Part shown: positions 51,119-59,342 of the stretch, in pieces
Layout: each line of letters begins with the position of its first letter
Numbering within the stretch: position 1 is the first letter of the stretch
Origin: Deltaproteobacteria bacterium RIFOXYA12_FULL_58_15
GTDB lineage: Bacteria > Myxococcota > XYA12-FULL-58-9
Assembly: GCA_001798605.1 (NCBI GenBank)
Contig: MGST01000042.1
Location: 1-64,000 of the forward strand
DNA: 64,000 nucleotides
Direction of reading: 5' to 3'
The notes under the pieces: generated by a model
What the model was told of the DNA's origin: nothing
Seen by the model: the letters and a program-made list of their open reading frames with translations, nothing else
Databases searched by the model: none
Translations under genes and position numbers: made by a program

Positions 51119-51626
51119 GTTTGATCTCCCGGACCGCGAGCTCTAAGTCGCGCAACGACTCTGGAAACCGGGCAGTGGGCGGCCCCATGGAGTTGTCGAC
51201 CAGTCGCATACCGAACCCCTTACGAAACACTCGTGGGTTCGCGCCCTCCTCCAAGATAAATGCGCCCTGTGCCATTTCCACAACCCGAAGGACGCCAGCG
51301 TGACGCTGCAAGCAAAGCACCACACGTTGTCCGGTGCCAAACCTCAATGCCCCATCAACGCGTTGGCCAATCTCGCCGATAGTCCCGCCCAAAGTAACAA
51401 CGTCAACTGTTGTATCGGTGAGCTCGCCGACCCAGACCTCCTCGACTGCAATGGATACGCGGGTGAGGATGCGTCCATCTTGCCAGTACGATGTGGACTC
51501 TCCGGTCGTCCCCAACACAATCCATTGGGATTCACGCACCAACTCGGCAAGTGATGCGCGGGTGGCGGTGGAGGCACCTGCGGGTGGGACAGCTAGAAAC
51601 GCTAGTAGGAATGCCAATCGTCTCAT
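51108..51626 (-). CDS. Exported protein, unknown
   Basis: The 172-residue product has a signal peptide (MRRLAFLLAFLAVPPAGA) followed by one beta-rich domain: LVRESQWIVLGTTGE, RVSIAVEEVWVGEL, GALRFGTGQRVVLCLQR and a terminal helix. Its gene overlaps the start of the matrixin gene, so it is cotranscribed with it. In related bacteria short exported beta proteins of this type commonly precede matrixin-like genes; a role as prodomain, inhibitor or chaperone is possible but unproven. Confidence 0.7.
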   Translation of the reverse strand: MRRLAFLLAFLAVPPAGASTATRASLAELVRESQWIVLGTTGESTSYWQDGRILTRVSIAVEEVWVGELTDTTVDVVTLGGTIGEIGQRVDGALRFGTGQRVVLCLQRHAGVLRVVEMAQGAFILEEGANPRVFRKGFGMRLVDNSMGPPTARFPESLRDLELAVREIKRAP

Positions 51627-51672
51627 GCAGGGATGCTACCCGACGCATTGGTATACAGCAATGTCGCATAAA

Positions 51673-51726
51673 GGTACTGGAGGTACTGGAGGTACTGGAG
51701 GTACTGGAGGCACTGGAGGCACTGGA
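51673..51726 (+). repeat. Six tandem copies of a 9-bp repeat
   Basis: The unit GGTACTGGA occurs four times and its variant GGCACTGGA twice, in one run with no spacers, upstream of the minus-strand gene at 51626. It is a minisatellite and not a CRISPR array. No gene appears to be translated through it. Confidence 0.9.
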
Positions 51727-51784
51727 GGTATTTGCTGGTCAGCCGCGCCCCCGGCCGCCTGCGGCGTCGGGATCGTTCATGAGA

Positions 51785-51963
51785 GAAACGGGACAGACCC
51801 TGTGCCCAAGCGAGCGCCTGCGGTGGCAACGGGGCACGCGGTATTCACCGAGAACAAGGAAGCCGCCGAAGTGATGCACTCAATCGAGACGAGAGTCTTT
51901 GGAGGCGGAACCGAGCGTGCCCAGTTGCCGCCGCAAAGCGAGCGGCGACACAGGGTTAGTTTC
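51785..51963. repeat. Long palindromic element, REP/MITE-like
   Basis: GAAAC at 51785 and GTTTC at 51963 mark the ends of a ~180-base inverted repeat whose arms share ACCCTGTG and GGCAAC-GGGCACGC-CGGT blocks. The outer part contains a GGGACAG/CTGTGCCC hairpin, and inner sequences (GCCGCCGAAG and CTTTGGAGGCGG) form a nested stem. No transposase gene is inside. It could be a miniature palindromic element related to REP sequences, or a large bidirectional terminator; its loop is not coding. Confidence 0.6.
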
Positions 51964-51966
51964 TGA

Positions 51967-52320
51967 CTAGCCCTTGCGCCGGTTAGGTACCACGTGGCCG
52001 CGCAAAAACAAAACGAAGTGACGCTGACGCCCCGACATGTGACTCGCGAATACGCCAAGGAGCAGAGCTGTGACCAGCAAAGGCACCCGCGCAGGCCAGT
52101 AGATTCCGGCAAGTCCCACCAAGGCGAGCTTGACGAAAACCATAGTTCCTCGGACTTCACACAAGACGGCGAAGCTCGCGAGCATATCGACCAAGAGCAG
52201 GGTGGTGCCACTGGCGAGTGTTGCGACCAACCATGGCAACAACGAATCGCGATGCAGGCCGAAGATGTGACCGCCAAGAAGAGTTCCGCCGCTCAGTACA
52301 TGCAGTGCCCGAAGGGCCAT
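51967..52320 (-). CDS. Small membrane protein, unknown
   Basis: The 117-residue protein has about four membrane helices (LRALHVLSGGTLLGGHIFG, LLPWLVATLASGTTLLLVDM, FVKLALVGLAGIYWP and VPLLVTALLLGVFASHM). It has His residues in the first helix, HVLSGG and GGH, which could bind metal or heme, but nothing proves it. ATG 52320 is used because a hairpin lies just upstream at 52368; the longer frame to 52407 runs through it. Family not recognised with certainty. Confidence 0.55.
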   Translation of the reverse strand: MALRALHVLSGGTLLGGHIFGLHRDSLLPWLVATLASGTTLLLVDMLASFAVLCEVRGTMVFVKLALVGLAGIYWPARVPLLVTALLLGVFASHMSGRQRHFVLFLRGHVVPNRRKG

Positions 52321-52367
52321 GAACGTAGCGCGGCGGCCGGGAAAGTCTCGAGGTTGCTCAGGAAAAA

Positions 52368-52388
52368 GGGACAGAAATACCCGTCCCC
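52368..52388. repeat. REP-like hairpin
   Basis: GGGACAG at 52368 pairs with CGTCCC at ~52382-52387, with the same GGGACAG motif as in the palindromic element at 51785. Such GGGACAG-centred hairpins are typical of REP sequences associated with RAYT transposases, though no transposase is visible here. It lies just upstream of the membrane protein start. Confidence 0.5.
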
Positions 52389-52575
52389 GGTGTTGGGCTG
52401 CACTCATCGGCACGAAGCATAACCCAGCTTGGGGGGCCCGTCGACGTGGGTTGGTATGCGTGGGTTGGTATGCAGGTATGCCCGACATTTGTCCTCCGCT
52501 GTCCCTTGTAACCGACGAACATGTTGTGACAGAACTGTAAACGACCTTTTCGGGTGGTCACGAGAGGAGTTGGGG

Positions 52576-54456
52576 ATGGCGCTGTGCACTGGCTATATGG
52601 GCAAGTCATACGACATCGATCTGTCTACGGGGGAGATCAAAATCCTCGATATATCCCAGCACGTCGATCTCTACCTGGGTGGCAAGGGCGTGGGGACCAG
52701 GTTGCTCTACGACAACACGCCGCCGGGAATGGATCCCTACGACGACAGGATGCCGCTCATATTCTCGACCGGCCCGCTGACGGGGACCTCCGCACCACAA
52801 TCAAACCGGTTCGTGGTGACGACCAAATCGCCCCTCACGGGGGCTGTTGCGAATTCGACCTGTGGTGGTGATTTTGCCCGACAACTCAAAAGAGCAGGTG
52901 TCGACGTCGTCATGGTGCGCGGCAAGGCAAAGGCACCCGTCTATATCGAAATCACTGACGAGGGTGGTGCTTCGATCAAGGACGCGACTCGACTTTGGGG
53001 GAAGGGTGCCGTTGAGACCCAAGAGTTGTTGCCCAAGGGATTTGGCAAGGCTGTGATTGGCCCCGCCGGAGAGAACCGGGTCCGCTTTGCCTGCATTGTC
53101 AGTCAAGAGCGCGTCGCTGGGAGGACGGGCTGTGGCGCGGTGATGGGGGCAAAGAACCTCAAGGCGATCATTGCAGACGGTAAGATGAAGATCGTCGCCG
53201 AAGACAAGGACGCCTTCGAAGAGCTGCGCAAGTCGATGGTCAAGTACCTCAAGAGCCATCCGATGACCGGCAAGATCCTCCCCGACCTCGGCACCGCGAA
53301 TATAGTCAACACCGCGGCGGGTCGTAACATTCTGCCAGTGAACAATTTTCAGAGAGGTACGGACCACAGGGCGCCGCGGATTTCCGGAGAAGCACTGGCA
53401 GCCAAGCATCTCAAGCGGAGGGTGGGGTGTGTCAACTGTCCGATTGTTTGTGGTCGCGGCATCGACCTGCATGGCAAGCGCACCAAGGGACCTGAGTACG
53501 AAACCCTGTCGATCATGGGATCGAATCTCGGCAACTTCAATCTTCCCGACATTTTTGAGTGGAACTATCTGTGTGACGATTTGGGGATGGACACCATCTC
53601 CACGGGTGGGGTTCTTGGCTTTGCCACAGAGCTCACCGAGCGCGGCATGCTCAAGAGCAACCTGTCTTTCGACAGCCACGAAGCTGTGGCAGGGCTTCTG
53701 CACGACATTGCGCACCGCAATGGCCTCGGCGACGACTTGGCGGAAGGCGTCAAGCGAATGAGCGAAAAGTACGGCGGCCACGATTTTGCGATCCATGTGA
53801 AGGGGCTGGAGTTGCCCGGATACGACCCACGTGGTTGCTATGGACAGGGGCTCGAATACGCCACCACCAATCGCGGCGGTTGTCACGTTCAGGGCGCGAC
53901 CATGTTTCTGGAGGCCACGGGTCCCATCAGCATCGATCCGCTCTCTGTCAAATCGAAGGCGGGACTGGTGATCCTGCAACAAAATTTGTCTGCGGCGATC
54001 TGCTCATCGGTGTTCTGCATGTTCTCATCCTACGCCATGCTGCCTCGTCAGGTGTTTGGCCTCGACCCGCAAGGAATGTCGTACAAAGCTGTGACCCAAG
54101 TTCTTCTCAACTCGGGGCCCATCCTCGAGCTGGTTCTCAAGGCCAAGGCACCGTTGTCTATGCTGTGGTTCGAGAAGTTTCTGACCTACGTGATGGGCAA
54201 GAAAGTGTCGCTGGGAGATTATACGGAGCTTGGTGAGAGGGTATTCAACCTCGAGCGCATCTACAACATCCGCGAAGGGTTCACGAGCCGGGATGATACC
54301 CTGCCGCCACGAATCCTCAACGAGTCGACGTTCAAGGGTGTTTCGGGCGGTGTCCCTTTGCATGAGATGTTGCCGAAATATTATCGCATCCGCGGTTGGG
54401 ACAAGTATGGGATCCCCCGCGACCAAACACTCGACCGTCTGGGCATCACCACCTAA
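52576..54456 (+). CDS. aor: Aldehyde:ferredoxin oxidoreductase family protein
   Basis: The 626-residue enzyme is of the tungsten/molybdopterin AOR family, which oxidises aldehydes to acids with ferredoxin. It has the N-terminal YLGGKGVGTRLLYD and GPLTGTSAPQSNRFVV pterin-binding motifs, GRTGCGAVMGAKNLKAI, the iron-sulphur ligands in VGCVNCPIVCGRG with a later VFCMF Cys (~residue 477), and the C-terminal domain ending in GIPRDQTLDRLGI. Full family length. Start ATG 52576 follows GAGAGGAG. It is followed after 14 bases by a ThiS/MoaD-like gene, a common partner for tungsten enzymes. Confidence 0.93.
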   Translation: MALCTGYMGKSYDIDLSTGEIKILDISQHVDLYLGGKGVGTRLLYDNTPPGMDPYDDRMPLIFSTGPLTGTSAPQSNRFVVTTKSPLTGAVANSTCGGDFARQLKRAGVDVVMVRGKAKAPVYIEITDEGGASIKDATRLWGKGAVETQELLPKGFGKAVIGPAGENRVRFACIVSQERVAGRTGCGAVMGAKNLKAIIADGKMKIVAEDKDAFEELRKSMVKYLKSHPMTGKILPDLGTANIVNTAAGRNILPVNNFQRGTDHRAPRISGEALAAKHLKRRVGCVNCPIVCGRGIDLHGKRTKGPEYETLSIMGSNLGNFNLPDIFEWNYLCDDLGMDTISTGGVLGFATELTERGMLKSNLSFDSHEAVAGLLHDIAHRNGLGDDLAEGVKRMSEKYGGHDFAIHVKGLELPGYDPRGCYGQGLEYATTNRGGCHVQGATMFLEATGPISIDPLSVKSKAGLVILQQNLSAAICSSVFCMFSSYAMLPRQVFGLDPQGMSYKAVTQVLLNSGPILELVLKAKAPLSMLWFEKFLTYVMGKKVSLGDYTELGERVFNLERIYNIREGFTSRDDTLPPRILNESTFKGVSGGVPLHEMLPKYYRIRGWDKYGIPRDQTLDRLGITT

Positions 54457-54470
54457 TGGCGGAGGAAACC

Positions 54471-54716
54471 ATGGCGACATTGATTCCCAACTACGCGTTG
54501 GCCGAAATCATCGGCGAAAAGATAGAGATCGATGCGGGCACAGTCGATGAACTCATCCGTGAAGGCATTGCCCGCTATGGAGAGCCCTTCAAAAAGGCAA
54601 TTGCGCACGCCGCAATCGCTGTGAATGGTCGCACCATCTCCTATCTGAAGGGCAAAAAGACCAAGCTGCAAGCTGCTGACACCGTGTGGCTGATTTTGCC
54701 GGCGAGCGGTGGTTGA
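54471..54716 (+). CDS. ThiS/MoaD-family sulfur carrier protein
   Basis: The 81-residue protein shows the ubiquitin-like fold and ends in the essential Gly-Gly (LILPASGG), on which a thiocarboxylate is formed. Key pieces are KIEIDAGTVDELI, FKKAIAHAAIAVNGR and KLQAADTVWLILP. Start ATG 54471 follows GGAGGAA. Directly after aor, it probably supplies sulfur to the molybdopterin/tungstopterin cofactor of that enzyme. Seven bases overlap a frame of the next region but its true start lies downstream. Confidence 0.88.
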   Translation: MATLIPNYALAEIIGEKIEIDAGTVDELIREGIARYGEPFKKAIAHAAIAVNGRTISYLKGKKTKLQAADTVWLILPASGG

Positions 54717-54744
54717 TTCGGCTCCGCTATCGATGGAAACAGAC

Positions 54745-55260
54745 ATGAGCCGGCGTGTTCTCATCTACTTTATTGTGCTGTTGGGCGGTTGCGGCGAAAA
54801 CGACAACAACGAGTTTCTGCCCTCAGGGGACGCGGATCCAACATACGGGCCTTGTGAGGAGCGAGCCAGCAGCGGAAGTGTTACGTCAGTTGATCTGCGC
54901 ATTGAATCGCCGTTGCCAGGGAGCTTCACCACGGGCTGCGCACGGGGAGTCGTCACCGACCTCGAAGCGTACATTCTCGTCGATGTTCTCAGTCCGTGCT
55001 TTGTCGATGTTGCGGCCGCGGGAGTGTCAGGATGTTGCCCCAATATCCCGGCCGGGAAAAACTATTCGATAGTGATGGTCTACCGGGATGGCCCCAGCCG
55101 CAAGAACCTCGCCGAGCAGATTGACAGTTTCGTGGAGTTGCCAACCGCGAGTGCCCCGGTGATGTCGCTGTCATTTGCGGGTGCTGTTGATGAGTCGCAA
55201 TACGACGCCGATCACGACGGCACCGGCAACTTGACCGAGTGGTGCAATGGGACCCTGTGA
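54745..55260 (+). CDS. Lipoprotein, unknown
   Basis: The 171-residue product has a lipoprotein signal (VLIYFIVLLGGC, Cys15 as lipid attachment) and a mature Cys-containing, Ser/Gly/Asp-rich domain with no known family. Near the C-terminus DADHDGTGNLTEW resembles a single calcium-binding dockerin-like loop. Start ATG 54745 is chosen as the beginning of the signal peptide, 28 bases after the ThiS stop. Confidence 0.6.
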   Translation: MSRRVLIYFIVLLGGCGENDNNEFLPSGDADPTYGPCEERASSGSVTSVDLRIESPLPGSFTTGCARGVVTDLEAYILVDVLSPCFVDVAAAGVSGCCPNIPAGKNYSIVMVYRDGPSRKNLAEQIDSFVELPTASAPVMSLSFAGAVDESQYDADHDGTGNLTEWCNGTL

Positions 55261-55330
55261 GGGATTGCTGGCTGGACCGGTGACGGAAGGGAACACGAGG
55301 CAGCGTCGCGACCATATTTGGCGAGACAGG

Positions 55331-56560
55331 TCAGTCGTCGTGGTTGTCGGCTGCATTGGTGAAATCCTCGGGTTTCGGTAGCTCCGTCTCTCGGTTGATG
55401 CACGAGGAGCGTGCACCAGGCCTGGCTGCTTCCTCCTCATCAGCTAACGAAACATACTCTTCGTCGTTGACCCAGTATCTCCCACCATCGGGGGCAACGA
55501 GAATTTCGATGTCGTCACCCACCAGGGCATCGCCGGCCTCCGATCGCACCGGCTCTGCCGCGCCGCCGCTGATGTAGACAGCGCCAATGGCTTTGAGTCT
55601 GGCAAATACGTCGGGATTGGGGTGACCGTAGGTGTTCTCTCCCGTGGAGAATATCGAGACCGTTGGGTGCAGGACTTGTACGAAACAGGGATTGGAGGAG
55701 TGTGCCGAGCCGTGGTGATGAACCCGGTAGACATCGACCGCTCCGACGTGATCCGCAATCACGGTCTCTATGTCGTTGTAAGTGGTGCCCTTGCGACCGA
55801 ACCTCCGCATGCTGTTCGCACCGGTGAGGTCCCCGCCCGCCAGGAACTCGAATTTGCCCATGGTGAGCTTGAGCACCACCGAGTAGTCGTTCTCGCTCGG
55901 AGGATATTTCTTGACGAAGTCGGGATAGCGCGAGGCCATGCGGTCGAGATAGCCATTGCCCGCCGCGGCAATGACCGTGACGGACAAGCCGTCGCCGAGG
56001 TCGATGCTGTCGCCGGCGGTAACCGAACGCCGGTCAGTTACTTTCCCGCTCGCGAGCCAATCCGGCACCGTTTTTTCGTAGGCCTTTTGCGTATCGCCCT
56101 TGCGCCCGTCAACCGTCCAAAGGCCCCTGTCGATGAGTGTGCCAACGGTTATGCCGTGGTCTTCTATCAGGGAGAAGATGCCGGAAGCTTTGCCGTTGCG
56201 GGTGCGAAGACCACCAATGTGGTCTTTGTGGTAATGGGTGGCGACGAAGTAGTCGATGTGCCGCGAGCCGAGCAGTGCATCGAGGCGGCGAGGAATGGCG
56301 CGGGCGGCTCTCGAGGGATCGGTGAGGGGCGATCCGCAATCAATGAGCATGCTCTTGCCGCGATAGATGACCAACATGGCATCCGATTGTCCGACGTCGA
56401 AATTAATGATGTGCAATGCCCCGTCAGTGGTTTGCGGCAGGTTCGGATAGCGGATCCCTGCGGGCTTGGGACAGGCGCAGAGAGCTGCTGCCGCAAAAAG
56501 GGAGAACAGCGTGGTTTGAGACCGCTTCTTTTTTGCTGTCAGGAAAACGTGATCTGACAT
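55331..56560 (-). CDS. Metallo-beta-lactamase-fold lipoprotein (ComEC-like)
   Basis: The 409-residue protein has an N-terminal lipoprotein signal (LFSLFAAAALCAC) and one metallo-beta-lactamase domain of the ComEC/competence type: INFDVGQSDAMLV, LIDCGSPLT, the zinc motif ATHYHKDHIGGL (residues ~107-118), GKFEFLAGGDLTG and VHHHGSAHS. Such domains hydrolyse phosphodiesters or related bonds, outside the membrane here. The last ~60 residues are a charged tail. Its start lies three bases after the stop of the histidine kinase, so the two are cotranscribed. Confidence 0.85.
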   Translation of the reverse strand: MSDHVFLTAKKKRSQTTLFSLFAAAALCACPKPAGIRYPNLPQTTDGALHIINFDVGQSDAMLVIYRGKSMLIDCGSPLTDPSRAARAIPRRLDALLGSRHIDYFVATHYHKDHIGGLRTRNGKASGIFSLIEDHGITVGTLIDRGLWTVDGRKGDTQKAYEKTVPDWLASGKVTDRRSVTAGDSIDLGDGLSVTVIAAAGNGYLDRMASRYPDFVKKYPPSENDYSVVLKLTMGKFEFLAGGDLTGANSMRRFGRKGTTYNDIETVIADHVGAVDVYRVHHHGSAHSSNPCFVQVLHPTVSIFSTGENTYGHPNPDVFARLKAIGAVYISGGAAEPVRSEAGDALVGDDIEILVAPDGGRYWVNDEEYVSLADEEEAARPGARSSCINRETELPKPEDFTNAADNHDD

Positions 56561-56563
56561 GGG

Positions 56564-58642
56564 CTAGCTCTTTCGGTGCGGCAAACGCACTGAAAAGGTG
56601 GTGCCGTGTCCAGGACGGCTCGACACATCGATGCGGCCCCCGGCGTTTTGTGCAAGACGGGCCGAGATGGCCAAACCCAGGCCGGTGCCGCGGGGCCTGG
56701 TGGTGAAGAAGGGCACAAAGAGTCTCGGCAGGTCGGTTGATTTGATGCCGGTGCCCGTATCGTGGACACGGATCACCGTATGGTCGTGGTGGAGACCACG
56801 TTCGCCGCCCCGGAACTCGCCGGTCGCATCGCGGCTGATTGCCGTGGACACCGTTACTTGGCCGCCGTTCGGCATCGCTTCGATAGCATTGTGAATCAGA
56901 TTGATAAGGATCTGTTTGAGATGCTCCGGATCAATGGAGATCTTCGGGAGGCTGTGCGCGAGATCCACGGTGAGCTCGACGTGTGGGGGCAGGGGCCCCT
57001 TGGAGAGAAGGGACACTGCGGAAGTGACCACCTCATTGACGTCAGTGGGCTGCGAGGTGTCACGGTAGGGTCGAGTGTACTCGAGAAACTGGCCGAGAAC
57101 TCGCCCGAGTCGGTCGGTCTCCTCGACGATAACGTTGACAAACTCGATGGCCTCCGCTGGGAGCGTGGCTGGGTCGAGGCATTGTGCTGCACCCTTGATT
57201 GCTCCAAGGGGATTGCGGATCTCATGGGCGATGCCCGCGGCCATCTCTCCCACGGCCACCAAACGATCGCGATCGAGCATGCGTTCATATTCTTGTGAGT
57301 TGGCAATGATGAAGGCACAGGCCTCGGCTACCGAGAGGAAGTCCGCGATCTCCTCGGTTGAAAACGGACCTGTGGATTGACTCGAACCAATGGTTAGGAT
57401 GCCGAGCATGTGGTCATCGTAAAGCATCGGCAGGACCACTTGTGCGTCGAGACTGCGCATGGTTTCGATGGCTTCGGCGATGCGTAGGTGGTCACGCTGT
57501 GTGGTCGGATCTCCGCCTGTGAGGTTGTCTGGAGATTCGCGGTAGCGATCGGCGAGCGAATCGACGGCGATGGGGCGATGCTCACGTCGCAATTGCTGCA
57601 ATAAGGCAGGTTGCTGGCCGACGGTCAGGATTTCCGGAGCTTCGACGTCGCGACACCCCTCGAGACGAAATTCAACTTCGCCTTCGCTTGCGAGGTACAC
57701 TGCGGCGCAGCTGGTGTGACCGCAATCGCGTATTGCATTGAGGACCTGACTTGTCATTTCATCAATACTGATGGTCGTGCGCAGTTGGGCAAGGAGTGAG
57801 CCCATGGCGCGGCGGAGCTCATAGCGTTGGCGAAAGAGGAGCTTGGCTGCTGTTTCTTCGACCCAAGGCCGGATTTGGTCGTAGAGAATGAGAATGACGA
57901 AGCTCGCGACGAGGGTGTTGAACAACCACAACTCTGGTTCGGGGGTGCCAACCCACAAGAGCAGCAGAGCGTAGATCGACGCCAGCACGACGGTGAGGAC
58001 GCCTAGGACTGCCGCTTTGCCAACGAGGTCCACGAGGTCAATGACGCGACGGGAAAGGACTGATTGATACAAAAAATAGACATAGGCGGTACCCGCCACA
58101 TGACCTATTGCCGCGGCCAGCTCAGCTCCAACCACGAGTTCGCCAAGGCCGAACACCAAAGCCGCCAGTCCTCCGAGCACGAGGTACCACATGCGTTTGC
58201 GTTCAGCTTCGAGAGTCGCGTTGCGCGCTTGAGTGAAGAGAATGTGCAGCACGAAACCTATGGCACCAACCACAAAAACAGTGACCACACCGCGGAAGGC
58301 GAGGTGTGTACCCCAGGGAGAGAAGGCTGCGACGACCAGAACAGCGGTGATGAACTGTGTGGCTGTGAGCAGGCGGCGCAACGCAAACTGTTCGCGGAGG
58401 ATTTCGCTGAAGAACGAAAGCGCCGCCGGAGCAATCAACAAGGCTGCGGTGAGTTGCAGACGTGTGGCATTGTCACCACCGAAGCGGGCAACCGCCGAGG
58501 TTGTGTACCAAAGGAAAAGAGTGAAGGAGAGGGCCGCAAATCGGGTTTGCAATGCCCGGCGCGGGCGGCGCAAGAGGACAGCCACAGTTACGGTCAATGT
58601 CACGACACTCGCCAAGATGGCGCTGGGAACGCCCACAGTCAT
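56564..58642 (-). CDS. Membrane histidine kinase with 7TM sensor and GAF domain
   Basis: The 692-residue protein has seven to nine membrane helices in a 7TMR-HisK-type sensor (residues ~1-265), a GAF domain (~300-455), a HisKA domain with MAAGIAHEIRNPLGAIKGAA (~475) and a HATPase_c domain with NLIHNAIEAMPNGG, HDTGTGI and GTGLGLAIS boxes. It is a complete kinase, of NtrB/AtoS type from the HEIRNPL motif. No response regulator gene adjoins it; it is followed instead by the metallo-beta-lactamase lipoprotein gene. Its target must lie elsewhere. Confidence 0.92.
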   Translation of the reverse strand: MTVGVPSAILASVVTLTVTVAVLLRRPRRALQTRFAALSFTLFLWYTTSAVARFGGDNATRLQLTAALLIAPAALSFFSEILREQFALRRLLTATQFITAVLVVAAFSPWGTHLAFRGVVTVFVVGAIGFVLHILFTQARNATLEAERKRMWYLVLGGLAALVFGLGELVVGAELAAAIGHVAGTAYVYFLYQSVLSRRVIDLVDLVGKAAVLGVLTVVLASIYALLLLWVGTPEPELWLFNTLVASFVILILYDQIRPWVEETAAKLLFRQRYELRRAMGSLLAQLRTTISIDEMTSQVLNAIRDCGHTSCAAVYLASEGEVEFRLEGCRDVEAPEILTVGQQPALLQQLRREHRPIAVDSLADRYRESPDNLTGGDPTTQRDHLRIAEAIETMRSLDAQVVLPMLYDDHMLGILTIGSSQSTGPFSTEEIADFLSVAEACAFIIANSQEYERMLDRDRLVAVGEMAAGIAHEIRNPLGAIKGAAQCLDPATLPAEAIEFVNVIVEETDRLGRVLGQFLEYTRPYRDTSQPTDVNEVVTSAVSLLSKGPLPPHVELTVDLAHSLPKISIDPEHLKQILINLIHNAIEAMPNGGQVTVSTAISRDATGEFRGGERGLHHDHTVIRVHDTGTGIKSTDLPRLFVPFFTTRPRGTGLGLAISARLAQNAGGRIDVSSRPGHGTTFSVRLPHRKS

Positions 58643-58735
58643 GGGGCCACTCTAGCAGCCGTTGACCGGTTGGAACCAACAGCATTGTGGTTTTCTCTGT
58701 CCGTATTCCACCGAAGCAGCGCTGGCGAAATGGCG

Positions 58736-58810
58736 TTGGCCGGCTGGTGGTTCTTCGGGTCAGGCGTTTGCCGTAGCCAGTTGCTGGTTCTTCGGTTCAG
58801 GCATTGGCCG
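58736..58810 (+). repeat. Imperfect direct repeat, two copies
   Basis: Two copies of about 31 bases with a CTGGT-GTTCTTCGG-TCAGGC core lie at 58743-58773 and 58781-58810, about 38 bases apart. They cover the 3' end of the HicB-like gene and the sequence just beyond it. The origin is not clear. Confidence 0.55.
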
Positions 58811-59065
58811 GCGCGGCTCGCGACGCGGAAGCTCGAGGTGACTGTTAGGGAGAGGAACGTGGCTTCCCGAGCACACGCAGTTTGTGAGCCACTGTCGGCG
58901 TTGTTCCTCCAGGGCAGCATAGAGTCGCGGAAGATCCCAATGGGAGCACGTGCAACCGGGCAAATCGGGGAAGCTGCCGCGAAACCCACTGCTTGTCGCA
59001 GTGATGCGCATTGGGTAATGAAGTCGCAAATAGAAGTTGATTTGACGACTGGCCTGCCTGTCCAT
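58760..59065 (-). CDS. HicB-like protein without an adjacent HicA
   Basis: The 101-residue protein shows the HicB antitoxin pattern: a strand YPMRITATSSGFRGSFPDLPGCT, a Ser/Thr-type turn, then a helix LYAALEEQRRQWLTNCV and a basic tail with PLPNS. The FPDLPGC motif is the family hallmark. HicB proteins neutralise HicA mRNA interferases, but no HicA gene is beside it, and the C-terminal half replaces the usual DNA-binding domain with a Pro/Arg-rich tail encoded by the repeat at 58736. It may be an orphan or a fragment. Start ATG 59065 has GGAG 11 bases upstream. Confidence 0.6.
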   Translation of the reverse strand: MDRQASRQINFYLRLHYPMRITATSSGFRGSFPDLPGCTCSHWDLPRLYAALEEQRRQWLTNCVCSGSHVPLPNSHLELPRREPRRPMPEPKNQQLATANA

Positions 59066-59342
59066 TAGATACTTTCTCCGGTGCCGCACGCGGCACGCTC
59101 CCGCTCTATTCTGACGGCGTCTGTGGGGGCTCGCCAAACGAGGCCACCCAAAATTTCCTCGGCGTTTCCCAATGTAAGTCGCAATTTGGTTGTCGGCACG
59201 AAAGAGGGCACGTTGCGTGTTTGTGGTGCGGACGGGGGCACCACGGCACTACGCGTCCGAGCTTGCTTCTGGGGCAAATCCCCTGCAACCTTTGGCAATT
59301 CTGCGCCGGTTGTGGGGCGGCGAGAAGAAAAAGAGGATGCTC

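Noticed and set aside
51673-51726. Possible CRISPR array
   Set aside because: Units are only 9 bases and have no spacers; it is a simple tandem repeat.
58064-59068. 334-codon plus-strand frame opposite the 7TM histidine kinase
   Set aside because: It is antisense to the kinase and to the HicB-like gene and shows no protein motif.
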